Assembly (NCBI GenBank): GCA_016712985.1
Contig: JADJQA010000006.1
Coordinates: 1 to 64,000, forward strand
Source: Sulfuritalea sp.
Lineage (GTDB): Bacteria; Pseudomonadota; Gammaproteobacteria; Burkholderiales; Rhodocyclaceae
Length of the DNA stretch: 64,000 nucleotides
Direction: 5' to 3'
The notes beneath the pieces were generated by a model. The model was not told the origin of the DNA. It made no database searches and worked only from the letters and a program-made list of their open reading frames with translations. Shown here piece after piece: positions 36,161-47,404 of the stretch; within the stretch, counting starts at the first letter, position 1, and each line of letters starts with the position of its first letter. The position numbers were made by a program, and so were the translations under genes.

Positions 36161-36310
36161 TCATGCCTGCTGCATCGCTCGCGCCGCCTCATCAAGGTCG
36201 TCGCGACACCACAGATCGTTGGCGTACTCAGCCCTGGCACAGTGAGCAAAACCAGCTATCTGCTCATCCGTAAACGGGGTGTAGTTGATGTCGCTTGGGT
36301 AAAGCACCAC
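36161..36310 (-). CDS. Small acidic protein (49 aa) downstream of the toxin-antitoxin pair
   Basis: A GTG-started frame reading VVLYPSDINYTPFTDEQIAG then FAHCARAEYANDLWCRDD and a helical acidic end (LDEAARAMQQA). It begins 10 bases after the stop of the HTH gene with a gggggct site, in the same direction. Its composition (acidic, two Cys, two aromatics near the middle) looks protein-like. No family recognised. It could be a third component of the toxin-antitoxin operon. Confidence 0.45.
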   Translation of the reverse strand: MVLYPSDINYTPFTDEQIAGFAHCARAEYANDLWCRDDLDEAARAMQQA

Positions 36311-36319
36311 AGCCCCCAA

Positions 36320-36766
36320 TCAAGCCGCCATCCTTGTTTTCCACCCGCCCTTGGCTTCTTCAGCGATGATTTGTTCGTTCTCCTGCGCGTCCATATCGTT
36401 GATCCGCTGGATGGTGGAACGAATCGGGGCATTGCCCTTGTCGTGTTCGACGTAGATCAAGCGCAACAGGCGATCAGCCGTCTTCGGCAGCCGGCCCTTC
36501 CGCTCCCATAGCGCCACAGCCTGGTCCGTCACGCCCAGCAGTTCACCGAGGCCGCGTTGCGACAGCCCCATTTCTTTGCGCAGAAAACGAATCTCGGCCC
36601 CCGCCAGGCGTGGCTTGTTGGCCATGGCCTGCGCCAGGGCACGATGCAGCCCATCGACGTCATGGATGGACACACCTTCCCCGTAGTTGGTCTTCCTGAT
36701 GGCGAATCCATTGGCCAGCCAGACATTCGTCAAGCCACTTTCCGTGTAGTGATACCCGTTTTTCAT
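36320..36766 (-). CDS. HTH antitoxin/regulator of a DUF4258 toxin pair
   Basis: A 148-residue protein. The N-terminal ~50 residues (GYHYTESGLTNVWLANGFAI) resemble the antitoxin part of MqsA/YgiT-like proteins but without zinc cysteines; the middle is an Xre helix-turn-helix (IRFLRKEMGLSQRGLGELLG, VTDQAVALWERKGRLP). It has an aaggag ribosome binding site and follows the DUF4258 gene by 16 bp, toxin first. Probable DNA-binding antitoxin that represses the operon. Confidence 0.8.
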   Translation of the reverse strand: MKNGYHYTESGLTNVWLANGFAIRKTNYGEGVSIHDVDGLHRALAQAMANKPRLAGAEIRFLRKEMGLSQRGLGELLGVTDQAVALWERKGRLPKTADRLLRLIYVEHDKGNAPIRSTIQRINDMDAQENEQIIAEEAKGGWKTRMAA

Positions 36767-36782
36767 TTCCCGAACTCCTTGG

Positions 36783-37097
36783 TCATTCCATGACCGTCAC
36801 AACCACGGCTAGATCGCCGTCCTCCCGCCTCTCGATGGCAACAGCCACCCGCACCAGATCGCCCGCATACGGATGCTCGATCGTCGCCTTCCAATCGCCT
36901 TGAATGGTCAAATGCGCTCGTTCGTAGATCCAGCCCTTTCGCAGGCATTCCATCACTTGGCGCTGGTTGATGCGACGTTTCTTCATTCGCTGCGTCGCGT
37001 GATTTGTCAGGACGACGCGAAGGCTGTCCTTGGCAATAGCGCGGAGCTTCTTCAGAAAGCCGGCATCAGTTAGGTGCATCGGTTGGACCGTTCCCAT
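36783..37097 (-). CDS. DUF4258 protein, putative toxin
   Basis: A 104-residue protein with the DUF4258 pattern: LTNHATQRMKKRRINQRQVME (the conserved His-Arg-x-Arg segment), then the beta-strand core RAHLTIQGDWKATIEHPYAGDLVRVAVAIE. DUF4258 belongs to the RelE/BrnT-like fold and is found in type II toxin-antitoxin pairs. An internal ATG six codons in (MHLTDAGFLKK) is an alternative start. A palindrome overlaps the start codon. Confidence 0.75.
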   Translation of the reverse strand: MGTVQPMHLTDAGFLKKLRAIAKDSLRVVLTNHATQRMKKRRINQRQVMECLRKGWIYERAHLTIQGDWKATIEHPYAGDLVRVAVAIERREDGDLAVVVTVME

Positions 37098-37115
37098 ACC
37101 TATACAGTGTATGGG
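37093..37115. promoter_or_regulatory. Palindrome over the DUF4258 start, likely operator
   Basis: CCCATAC-N9-GTATGGG, with a second, overlapping palindrome ctatacagtgtat in the centre. It covers the start codon and the site where the -10/RBS would be, as expected for an autoregulated toxin-antitoxin operon. Confidence 0.55.
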
Positions 37116-37215
37116 TTATGCGCGGAATGTCAATGCGCAGAATCACCGGCATCCGCCCATCAGATTGATGAAATTTGCTTACATGGTGTTACATGAGACC
37201 GAGACCCGCAGAATG

Positions 37216-37241
37216 AAAAACGGCCCCATCGCTGGGAGCCG
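37216..37241 (-). terminator. tRNA-Phe terminator
   Basis: GGCTCCCA-GCGA-TGGGGCC followed by GTTTTT on the minus strand, 10 bp after the tRNA 3' end. Same stem family as the tRNA-Met terminator. Confidence 0.8.
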
Positions 37242-37250
37242 CTTGGATAC

Positions 37251-37326
<76 letters not shown>

Positions 37327-37339
37327 GGAAAGGTCGCGG

Positions 37340-37368
37340 ATTATAGGCCCTCGGTCTTGCCGCGACAA
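37340..37368 (-). promoter_or_regulatory. tRNA-Phe promoter
   Basis: TTGTCG (37363-37368), 17 bp, TATAAT (37340-37345) on the minus strand, ending 13 bp before the tRNA. A near-consensus sigma-70 promoter. Confidence 0.85.
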
Positions 37369-37515
37369 GGGCTATGCCTTGATGCCTCGCTCGATACACT
37401 GTTGCAGATCCCGCCAAGATCACTCGGCGGCTCTTCATTTTCCCGCAGATGCGCGAATTGCCGCCTGCTCCGGAATCGGTGGTCACCGCGGAGAACCGGG
37501 GCCTATTTACCTGGC

Positions 37516-38142
37516 TCACTCGCCGCGCAACCAGGTACGCGCCTTTTGTTCCGCGATCAGTCCATCCAGCGTCACGATCTCGCGGTCCTCGCAATACGCG
37601 AGCGCGATTTCCAGGAGTTGGGCCATCGCGAACACGTCTCCCGCTGCGGAATGTCCGCCAAGGGCGGCGACTCCCATCTGTTCCTGCCAATATTTCAACG
37701 AGGTAACCTCGCCCATTTCGCTGCCGACGGCGCCACCCATGATCGCGGCCAGGTCAACCCAGCGACCACCAGGCAGCGGCAAGTCGTGCAAGACCGCAGA
37801 GCACTTGATCATGCGCCTGACGAAGCGGGTGTTGTAGGTAACGATCGGATTTGCCGCCGCCGAGTCGACCATCGCTCGGTACTGCTCGCGCCAGGATGAA
37901 TTCAACGGGGCCGGGCTGCCGTCTGGCTGAGCCAGGGGAATCCAGTTGATATCCGCGATGCGGCAGCGTCCGCCCTCAACGGGCAGAATCGCGATGCCCG
38001 TCGCCTTGTCTTTGCGGATATCCACGCCCGTGACGTCCACATCAAGGACGATAAATCGTGTTTCGGACAGCGGCAGCGGCGCGCTATCGCTGCCCAAGCC
38101 AAAGAACAGCGCGGGTTTCCGCAGCCAGTCAGCAAGGCTCAT
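37516..38142 (-). CDS. DnaQ-like exonuclease-fold protein, degenerate active site
   Basis: A 208-residue protein with the RNase H/DnaQ fold pattern, but the catalytic DEDDh set is altered: motif I reads VLDVDVTGVD (Glu replaced by Asp), motif II reads YNTRFVRRM where HNAxFD is expected (acidic residue lost), and motif III keeps His/Asp in GGHSAAGDV. Nuclease activity is doubtful; it may bind nucleic acid or nucleotides. Its ATG overlaps the stop of the cNMP-CBS-DUF294 gene (ATGA), so the two products are made together. Confidence 0.78.
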   Translation of the reverse strand: MSLADWLRKPALFFGLGSDSAPLPLSETRFIVLDVDVTGVDIRKDKATGIAILPVEGGRCRIADINWIPLAQPDGSPAPLNSSWREQYRAMVDSAAANPIVTYNTRFVRRMIKCSAVLHDLPLPGGRWVDLAAIMGGAVGSEMGEVTSLKYWQEQMGVAALGGHSAAGDVFAMAQLLEIALAYCEDREIVTLDGLIAEQKARTWLRGE

Positions 38143-40030
38143 TGCTGGTAATTGAGCTTCAGTCGATCCTGAAGAGACTGCGCCTGTCGCATGGACTCCC
38201 GCAGCATGCGCTGGTCGAGGTCACTGAGCGAGTAGGGATCGACGCGGTTCGCCGGCTTGCCGTCCTTCAGGGAATCGAGTTGGCGTCGCAGGCGGATCGC
38301 CTGGATGAAGCGAAAAGCGGCGATGTCGCCCTCTATGGCCGTCGGCGCGCGCTGGATATGCTTGCCGACAGCGCGTAGGCGGCCTTCGGTATTTGCCGTA
38401 TGCACGCCGTTAGCCAGTGCAAAGATGCGTGCCGGGTCAACGAAGAGTCGGCTGCCATGAGTCTTCAGGTCGATGGTTCGCTCCTCGCTGTCATCGGTGA
38501 CGAAGCGGTTCCATTTGCCTATTGGCGGCCTGACCGCCAGTGCCATTGCCGCGAGCATCTTCAGGCAGATGGTGTTGCCGCGAATTTCCCTGGTGAAATG
38601 GTCGCGCAGCAGCTCCGCAAGCTTGCCGTCGCCAAAGATGCCGCGCAAGTCGAAAAAATCGTCGCATTCAGCAATGCGGATGGCGTTGTCGTGCCTATCC
38701 ATTGCGAAAACTTCGTTTTCCACTCGTCGAGCGTCAGGCACCACTCGACGTTGCCAGCCATGATGTTGCCCTTGCACCGGTCGAAGCCACAACGATCGAG
38801 AGCGTCGTTCATCCGTTGCGCCATCTCCAGGTAACCGGCGCGTTCCGCTTCGATATTCGCCGGCGCCAGTGGCACAAAGACCAGACCATTGTCCTGATCG
38901 GTAACGAAGCCCTGTTCCTCGCGCCCTTCCGATCCGAACGCAAGCCAGCAGAACCGCCGCTCGGGGTGAGTCTGGCCGGCAATCACCGCGAGCAGGCGTT
39001 GTGTCAATCGATCATTGATCGACGACACGAGCCGGGTGAACTGGCTGACCTCCATTCCCTGGCGAAAGACTCTTTCACCGAAATCCCTGATACGCCCGGC
39101 CAGCGTGGCGATTTCTTCCACGCTGTTCGCCGTGTCGATGGGATGGAATACCTGGACAATGCCCTGTTGCTGGATGCGGAAAATGTCGCGTTCGGAAACA
39201 ACGCTTACGACAGGCCCATCCGGTTCGCGCACCAGCAGGTGGCGGCAACGGCGCCGCGCCATCTCGACACCCGCATCAAGGACCGTTGCGTCGCCGTCGA
39301 TCATTGCCGGTTGCGCCGTCATGATCGCCGCAACCGGGGTCGAGTACGCAAGCCCGGTGGCCATTGCGCGCCGGGTCAAGTCGGTCTGCGTGACAATACC
39401 GATGGCGCAATCCGGCGAGCCGATGACAGCGGATCCCCTCTGCCGATCGGCCATCAACGCCGCGACCTCGCCGATGGAGGTATCCGCCGATACCCAGATG
39501 GCACCGGCGCTGGCCGCCAGGCGCACGGGCAGCGCCAGTGCCTGATCGCCGACCTGACGGCTGCGCAGCAATTCGCCAACTGCGTCGCGCAAGCCGGCAT
39601 TTGATTCCTGCAAGCGCAGCGCGATCCAGCGCAGCACGGCAGGTTCCAAGAGCATCTGTTGCAGAACCGCGCCGCTTATCGCCCAGAGAAAACTGTCTTC
39701 GGCGGCGACATACGTGTGCCAGGGGCGTGCGCCGGTGAGTACGGACTCGAGCGGCAACAGCGCCCCGATGCCCAACAATTGCCCCGAGATCGCGTCGGCT
39801 GTCGCGTCGTCGAACGGCAATGCGCGCACGCTGCCCTGGCGCACCAGCCAGAGACATGGACTGCTATCGGGGATGTCCGGATGGCAGATGATCTTGCCAT
39901 GACGAAAGAACACAAGCTCGGCGCCGGCCAGTATTTCGGCAAGATGGCTCGCCGGCATTTCGTCGAGCGGCGCGAGCGCGGCAATGTTTTCGAGTTCTCC
40001 GGTCAGGAGTTCCTGGCCTCGTCCACGCAA
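38139..40030 (-). CDS. cNMP-binding/CBS/DUF294 signalling protein (frameshift)
   Basis: About 630 residues after joining two frames. Order: cyclic-nucleotide-binding-like domain (residues 20-140, VFFRHGKIICHPD), two CBS domains (about 165-290), DUF294 nucleotidyltransferase core (WLAFGSEGREEQGFVTDQDNG), and DUF294_C ending QAQSLQDRLKLNYQQ. The break is in an A-run at 38653-38658, one base short: LLNATIF should continue FDLRGIFGD. The 5' end is uncertain: TTG at 40030 opens this frame, while an ATG near 40060 (MARIESHPAN) lies one base out of frame. Paralogue of the gene at 33.9-35.3 kb. Confidence 0.83.
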
Positions 40031-40100
40031 TTTGCCGGGTGCGATTCGATACGGGCCATGAATTCTTCCCTAAGCCTAGTGAGTCCGCTCTGTCACGAAC

Positions 40101-40531
40101 TCAGTCCGAGTTGGTCTCCTTGACTTCCGCAAGCGCAGTGGCGATGAGCATCCCGCCGAGCGCGCCATAAGCCAATCCTCCGGCTCCACCGAACAACAGC
40201 ATCTCCTGGACCGCGCCGTAGGCCAGGCCGATGAACACAACGGAACTGACCAATCCCACCAGGCCCAGGACGATGGCCCCTCCCAGCGCATTTGACGTCC
40301 TCTGTGCCGCCCAGCCGCCGACGGCCCATAGCATTACGGCATACACGGCACAACCCGCGAGATCAAGCGCGCGGAAAAGCTGTCGGTAACTTCCAGGAAC
40401 GAAATGACCGTGGGAAGAACAGATGCCGTCAGGCTCAAACCGGCACAGGCGCCCAGGAATGCGGCTCCGGTCGGCCGAAGACGAATGCCCCAGATCTTTG
40501 CCACGATGAATTGATTGAAACGCTTGAACAT
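40101..40531 (-). CDS. Small multi-span membrane protein (one frameshift)
   Basis: Starts MFKRFNQFIVAKIWGIRLRP with a first span (GAAFLGACAGLSLTASVLP), then shifts frame near 40367 and continues LDLAGCAVYAVMLWAVGGWA and two Gly/Ala-rich spans (VLGLVGLVSSVVFIGLAYGA, LAYGALGGMLIATALAEVKE). About 143 residues. No family recognised; it lies between the symporter and the DUF294 gene in the same direction. Confidence 0.6.
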
Positions 40532-40604
40532 GTTTCCCCTGCCCTGGATCTGGTCTGACGTCGCCTTCATGGCGCAACTCCTCGGATAGTCCAGGCGATC
40601 ATCC

Positions 40605-40634
40605 AAAAAATGCGGCCGCCGAAACGGCAGCCGC
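40605..40634 (-). terminator. Rho-independent terminator after the VC_2705-type symporter
   Basis: On the minus strand GCGGCTGCCG-TTT-CGGCGGCCGC (one G-U pair) followed by six T (40605-40610). It lies 27 bp past the inferred symporter stop. The next gene starts about 70 bp further on. Confidence 0.85.
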
Positions 40635-40660
40635 ACTTGGCAGCACGATTCAGATCCTGA

Positions 40661-42398
<1,738 letters not shown>

Positions 42399-42491
42399 TG
42401 GTTTGGTAACCTCAAAAATTTGGGAGGAGCGCAACTCGCGACAGGCAAGACCGATACGAGTTTGGCCGCACGGCAGTCTTGCGGTAGGTTA

Positions 42492-42750
42492 TTACTGTAC
42501 GTTGTATTTGATGTCCAGGCGGTCCATCAACCAAACGTAAACCCAGATCCAGCACGACAAAGGTCACCAACGAGCCCTGGTTACAGAACCAGCCGAGCGG
42601 GAAACCGCCGATCGTGTAGGCATCGAGCTGATTGACGATCAGGATGCCGCAAACATAGGACACTAAAAACCAGATACCCAGGAGAACCGCGATATAGAAC
42701 AGGTTCTCCTTCCAGTACGCCTGTAACTCCTTGGTTGCATGAATTGACAT
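42492..42750 (-). CDS. DUF4212 small symporter partner (one frameshift)
   Basis: Starts MSIHATKELQAYWKENLFYI with two spans (AVLLGIWFLVSYVCGILIV and the following hydrophobic hairpin GSLVTFVV). One extra base near 42553 hides the true end, LIWVYVWLMDRLDIKYNVQ, which is the standard DUF4212 C terminus. Corrected length is 85 residues. Members are encoded directly upstream of VC_2705-type symporters and presumably form a complex with them. Confidence 0.85.
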
Positions 42751-43191
42751 ATTGACCCCTCGTGATAATTTGAAAATCTTGTGTAGTCGAACTGCATTTC
42801 AATATTTCAACACAACAGACATGGGCATCGGTTTTCCAGCAGCGGCACTCGGGCCCAGCCTGATCCTTCCACCTCGTCCGCCCATCGGACACGGACCGGG
42901 CGGGACCATGGTTCAGCCGATCCCCATAGTCAAGGCAGAACCTGTTGGAAGTTTACCGAGGTGTCCGGATTCATGGCACGCGATCTGCCCTTTGTCATAT
43001 TGGCGGGGTGCTCGTTCAACAACCACCCCCAGGGGTTTGCGTCTAAACTCCGCGCCCCGTCCTGGCGCTGCCACCGACAATCCGCCTGCGTCGGCGCAAG
43101 GGCCGCCCAAGGCCCGGTGCAGGATGTCTGGACGAAGCAAAGCCACGCTTCTCGCCGATAGCAACAATCCCTTCCATCCTCCGGAGGCAAC
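42751..43191. promoter_or_regulatory. 441-bp divergent control region of the two symporter operons
   Basis: No gene is supported here. It contains a sigma-54-like element (42974-42989) on the plus strand and an A+T-rich patch next to DUF4212 (ttcaatatttcaacac near 42799) that could hold the opposite promoter. The length leaves room for upstream activator sites. Confidence 0.5.
42974..42989 (+). promoter_or_regulatory. Candidate sigma-54 promoter for DUF485-actP
   Basis: TGGCACGCGATCTGCC has the GG-N10-GC spacing and matches the consensus TGGCACG-N4-TTGC at all but one core base. It points toward the DUF485-actP operon, leaving a leader of about 190 nt. Confidence 0.55.
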
Positions 43192-43506
43192 ATGAAAGAC
43201 GAAGACATCGTCGCAAGGATTCAGAAGAATCCGAAATTCGTGAAATTCGTAAACCTGCGCAACAACTACTCGTACCTGCTGACCGCATTGATGATGATCG
43301 CCTATTTCGGCTTCATCCTGCTGGTCGCCTTCAACAAGCAGTTCCTCGCCACCAAGGTTGCCGCCGGCGCCGTGATGTCCGTCGGCATCCCCATCGGTAT
43401 CGGCGTCCTGGTATTCACCATCGTCATTACCGCGATCTATGTTCGCCGCGCGAACAGCGAGTTCGACGACATGAAGAACGTAATCGTCAAGGAGGCTTCC
43501 AGGTGA
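43192..43506 (+). CDS. DUF485 membrane protein (ActP partner)
   Basis: A 104-residue protein with two spans (LLTALMMIAYFGFILLVAF, GAVMSVGIPIGIGVLVFTIV) and the DUF485 end YVRRANSEFDDMKNVIV. It is the YjcH-type small protein that precedes actP. A strong ggagg ribosome binding site lies six bases upstream; its stop overlaps the actP GTG. Confidence 0.93.
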   Translation: MKDEDIVARIQKNPKFVKFVNLRNNYSYLLTALMMIAYFGFILLVAFNKQFLATKVAAGAVMSVGIPIGIGVLVFTIVITAIYVRRANSEFDDMKNVIVKEASR

Positions 43507-45179
43507 CCAAAGGCAAACATGTTCTCCGCGGCGCAGCCGCACTGCTGGTCGCCGGGGCAGCCCTCGCGGCCGGTGCCGATCTCGGTCAGGCTGCCAAGCA
43601 GGCGACCAACTGGACCGCCATCGCGATGTTCGGCATCTTCGTCGCCGCCACGCTGTGGATCACCAAGTGGGCGGCGACCAAGACCAAGACCGCGGCCGAC
43701 TTCTACACCGCGGGTGGCGGCATCACCGGTTTCCAGAACGGCCTGGCGATTGCCGGCGACTACATGTCGGCGGCCTCGTTCCTGGGAATTTCCGGCCTGG
43801 TGTTCGCCAATGGCTTCGACGGCCTGATCTTCTCTATCGGCTGGCTGGTCGGCTGGCCGGTCATCACCTTCCTGATGGCCGAGCGCCTGCGCAATCTCGG
43901 CAAGTTCACCTTCGCCGACGTCGCCGGTTACCGCTTCGATGCGGTGCCGATCCGCAGCTTTGCGGCGATGGGTTCGCTGGTGGTGGTGGCCTTCTACCCG
44001 ATCGCGCAGATGGTCGGCGCCGGGCAGTTGATCAGCTGCTGTTCGGCATCGACTACCTCTATGCGGTAATCATGGTCGGCTGCATCATGATGATCTATGT
44101 GCTGTTCGGCGGCATGACGGCGACGACCTGGGTGCAGATCATCAAGGCGGTAATGCTGCTGACCGGCGCCACCTTCATGGCCATCGCCGTGCTGATCCAG
44201 TTCGGCTTCAGCCCCGAAGCGCTGTTCAGCAAGGCGGTCGAAGTGCATTCGAAGAAGGACGCGATCATGGGTCCGGGGCGCTGATCAAAGACCCGGTCTC
44301 GGCGATCTCGGTCGGCATGGCGCTGATGTTTGGCACCGCTGGCTTGCCGCACATCCTGATGCGCTTCTTTACCGTGCCAAGCGCCAAGGAAGCACGCAAG
44401 TCGGTGGCCTGGGCGACGACCTGGATCGGTTACTACATCCTGACCTTTCATCATCGGCTTCGGCGCCATCACCAACCTGATCCCCAACCCGGCGGACTAC
44501 TTCATCGACGGCGAAATCGCCAAGGGCCTCAAGGGCGGCGGCAACATGGCCGCGGTGCATCTGGCCAAGGCGGTGGGCGGCGACCTGTTCATGGGCTTCA
44601 TTTCCGCCGTGGCGTTCGCCACGATCCTGGCGGTGGTTGCGGGCCTGACGCTGTCCGGCGCTTCCGCGGTGTCGCACGATCTCTACGCCTCGGTATGGCG
44701 CAAGGGCAAGGTCGATTCCGCGACCGAACTGCGCGTGTCGAAATCACCACGGTCTGCCTCGGCATATTCGCCGTGCTGCTCGGTATCGTGTTCGAGAAGC
44801 AGAACGTCGCCTTCATGGTGATGCTGGCCTTTGCGGTGGCCTGCTCGGCCAACTTCCCGGTGCTGTTCATGTCGGTGTTGTGGAAGGATTGCACCACCAG
44901 GGGCGCGGTATGGGGCGGCACCTTCGGCCTGGTCAGTTCGGTGGCATTGACGGTGATGTCCCCGCAGTCTGGGAAGCCTCGTTCGGCAACCCGAAGGGTT
45001 CCGCGCTGTATCCACACGCCTCCTCGGCGATCTTTCTCGATGACAGGGAGCTTTCCTCGTGATCTGGATCGTCTCCCTGCTCGACAAGAGCGCCCAGGCA
45101 GCCAGGAACGCGCGCTGTTCCCGGCGCAGTTGGTGCGCTCGAAACCGGCGTCGGCAGCGCCAGCGCTTCCGGCCACTAG
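43503..45179 (+). CDS. actP: Cation/acetate symporter ActP (multiple frameshifts)
   Basis: SSS-family Na+/acetate symporter. It starts GTG (MTKGKHVLRGAAALLVAGAA, signal-like first helix as in ActP). Readable in order: TKTAADFYTAGGGITGFQNG, AGDYMSAASFLGISGLVFAN, YPIAQMVGAGQLI, FGIDYLYAVIMVGCIMMIYV, MFGTAGLPHILMRFFTVPSA, FGAITNLIPNPADYF, GLTLSGASAVSHDLYASVWR, EITTVCLGIFAVLLGIVFEK, SVLWKDCTTRGAVWGGTFGL, and the ending ALFPAQLVRSETGVGSASAS with the stop at 45177. Frames change near 44031, 44278, 44446, 44737, 44967, 45035, 45052, 45105 and 45151. As for the divergent symporter, these look like sequence errors. Confidence 0.85.
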
Positions 45180-45204
45180 TGCAGCGTTGCAAGCTAAGAG
45201 CGAC

Positions 45205-45287
45205 TTATGGGTCAGTTTGTCATTCCCGCGGAACCAGCGACGTTCGCGGACAAGACCGCTGGGCTCCCGCTTTCGCCGAAACGACGG
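45205..45287. repeat. Intergenic palindromic repeat fragment
   Basis: Contains gtcattcccgcggaacc ... ctgggctcccgctttcgcc, a degenerate copy of the dispersed 'gtcattcccgcg/cgcgggaatgac' type of repeat. Related sequence (cattccggcgcaggccgg ... ggctttcgccgggg) forms the interior of the insertion at 25254-25448. Confidence 0.5.
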
Positions 45288-45376
45288 ATAGCCTCTTCAA
45301 TGTTCCTCAACAACGCAACGCTACATTGGCATCAAGGCCTGAAGCCGGCCTCGATATGAGGCTATCCTTTTTTTTT
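45286..45376 (+). terminator. Terminator-like structure after actP
   Basis: ggatagcctc (45286-45295) pairs with gaggctatcc (45358-45367), which is followed by a run of nine T. The loop carries a smaller hairpin, aggcc-tgaagc-cggcct. It overlaps the stop codon of the convergent kinase gene. Confidence 0.6.
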
Positions 45377-47337
45377 CGTCCGCAATTCACCCTTAGGACG
45401 TCGGCGCCGTGAAACGCCGCCCGGGTCGTCCTCGCCGACCCAGTTTTCCTTCCACCAGGCATCGATCTGGGCACGCGTCCATGGCCTGTGCACCAGCAGC
45501 GTCGAGCGCGCCGGCGACTCCGGCGATGCGCGGCTGCGCCGCCGGGTCCTTTTTCCACAGCGGCCGATCAGGGCGTCGAGTTCCGCCGGCACCGCGAAGG
45601 GAGAACATTCCGAGGCGAGCCGGGGCGGCGTGCAGCACCTGGTAGGTCAGGTCGTGGTCGGTTTCCGTCTCGAACAGGCACTTGCCGGTAAGCATGAAGA
45701 AACCGACGGCGCCCAGCGCATAGATATCGGCGCGGCCGTCGGCATCGCCCGGATTGCGAATGCGCTCCGGCGACATGTAGAGCGGCGTGCCGAGCAGGCG
45801 CATCGTCGCGGTGAGATCGCGCGTCGGTTCGCCCGAAATCTGCTTGACCAGACCGAAATCCAGGACCTTGACGAAGTCGCGCTCGCCGCGAATCGTGCAA
45901 AGCATGATGTTCTGCGGCTTGATGTCGCGATGCACCAGGCCGCAGGAATGCGCTTCCCACAGCGAGGCGCAGGCCTGGCGCAGGATGTACGCGGTGCGCG
46001 CCGGCGGCACCGGCCCGTAGCGCTCGACCAGGTCGGCCAGCGACAGGCCTTCCAGATACTCCATCGCGTAGTAGAACTCGCCGTTGGGGCCCGTGCCGTA
46101 GTCGTAGATGGTGATCGTGTTGGGGTGATGCAGCAGGCTCGTCAACTGCACTTCACGCTGGAAGCGGGCGGTCCATTCGTCCGAGGTGGTCTGCGCCTTG
46201 AGCACTTTCACGGCCGCCGGGCGCTTGAGCATGCGGTGCTGCGCGAGGTACACGTTGCTGATGGCGCCTTCACCGATCTGCCGCAACAGGCGGTAGGGGC
46301 CCAATTGCCGAGCCCGGCCGTCGCGCCGCAGCAGGGCCGCGAGGGCATTCGGCGACAGAAATCCGGACAGCCACACCGCGAACATCAGCAGCAGGACGAT
46401 GGCGAATCCGATCTGCAGATAGGTCAGCGGCGCGTAGGCCTCGCTGGCTTCCATCTCGACCGCGACGCCGACATCGTATTCGCGCAGCCAGCGCCAGGCG
46501 CCGATCACCTCGCGGCCGAGATAGTTCGGGTAGGGCTGGAGCAGCAGGCCTTCGCCGCCTTCGCGGCTTTTCGCCACGGCCTGGGTCGCCAGCAGGCTCA
46601 GGGCCTCCGTCGGCGCGTCCGGCACCGCCAGGCGCGGCGTCAGGCCGCGCTGCCGCAGTTCTTCGGCATGGCGGCTGGGCGACAGCAGCCAGCCCTCGTC
46701 GTCGAAGGCCAGGGCTTCGCCGCCGCTGTGGCCGGGGCGGGCCGCCTCGAAAGGCCCGAGAAGCCCTTTTCGGCAGGCGAACCCAGGGCGAGCACCGCGA
46801 CGACTTTGCCGTTGGCCGCGCGTATGGGTGCGGCGACCCAGGAAGGACCGAGTTCCCTCGCACCGGCAGCGGCGTCGAAATCGCGATGGGGACGCACGAA
46901 GCCCGAGCTGCCCTTGATCACGGGTGCGATATGTGCGAGGAAGTCGGGCGTCACATCGCGACCTGTGCGCCGGGCATCGCTGGCGGCGAGCACCCGGCCG
47001 CGCGGATCGATGACCAGCGCCGTGGTAACGCCCATGGCCGCGGCCTGGCCGAGAATCCCGCGACGACCCGCGCCCGATCACCTTCGCCATCCGCGGCCAG
47101 CCTGTCGATGGCGGCGCTCAGCTCGGGCGCCGCGGCCAGTTGCTCCGCCTCGCGACGCCGCTCGGCAATCCACTGCCCGAGAGTGCCGACCTGGGTGTTG
47201 AGCAGGGTCTGCATGCCGGTGGCGCGGATTTCGCGCAGGGAATCGCCGACGCCCCGATAGGCCCAAATGCCGATGCCAAGCAGGGCGAACAGCACCAGCA
47301 GCAGGGCCAGACGGGTTCGGTCGAAGTTGATGCTCAC
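45362..47337 (-). CDS. Receptor-like Ser/Thr protein kinase (several frameshifts)
   Basis: N terminus MSINFDRTRLALLLVLFALL with one span, an extracytoplasmic Cache-like sensor (LGQWIAERRREAEQLAAAPE, GVTTALVIDPRGRVLAASDA), a second span (GFAIVLLLMFAVWLSGFL), then a Hanks-type kinase with GEGAISNVYLAQ, Lys in AAVKVLK, HRDIKPQNIML, DFGLVK and GTPLYMSPERI. Frames change near 47055, 46770, 45600 and at least twice near 45555-45490; the corrected C terminus is WTRAQIDAWWKENWVGEDDP with the stop at 45362. The catalytic set is complete. It lies downstream of the trehalose genes in the same direction and may sense envelope or osmotic stress. Confidence 0.82.
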
Positions 47338-47404
47338 GGTCGGGCAGTGTAGATCACTCCCGGCTACCGCCGCGTGCCGCAGTTCGCGCGCCGATGCGGG
47401 GCAC

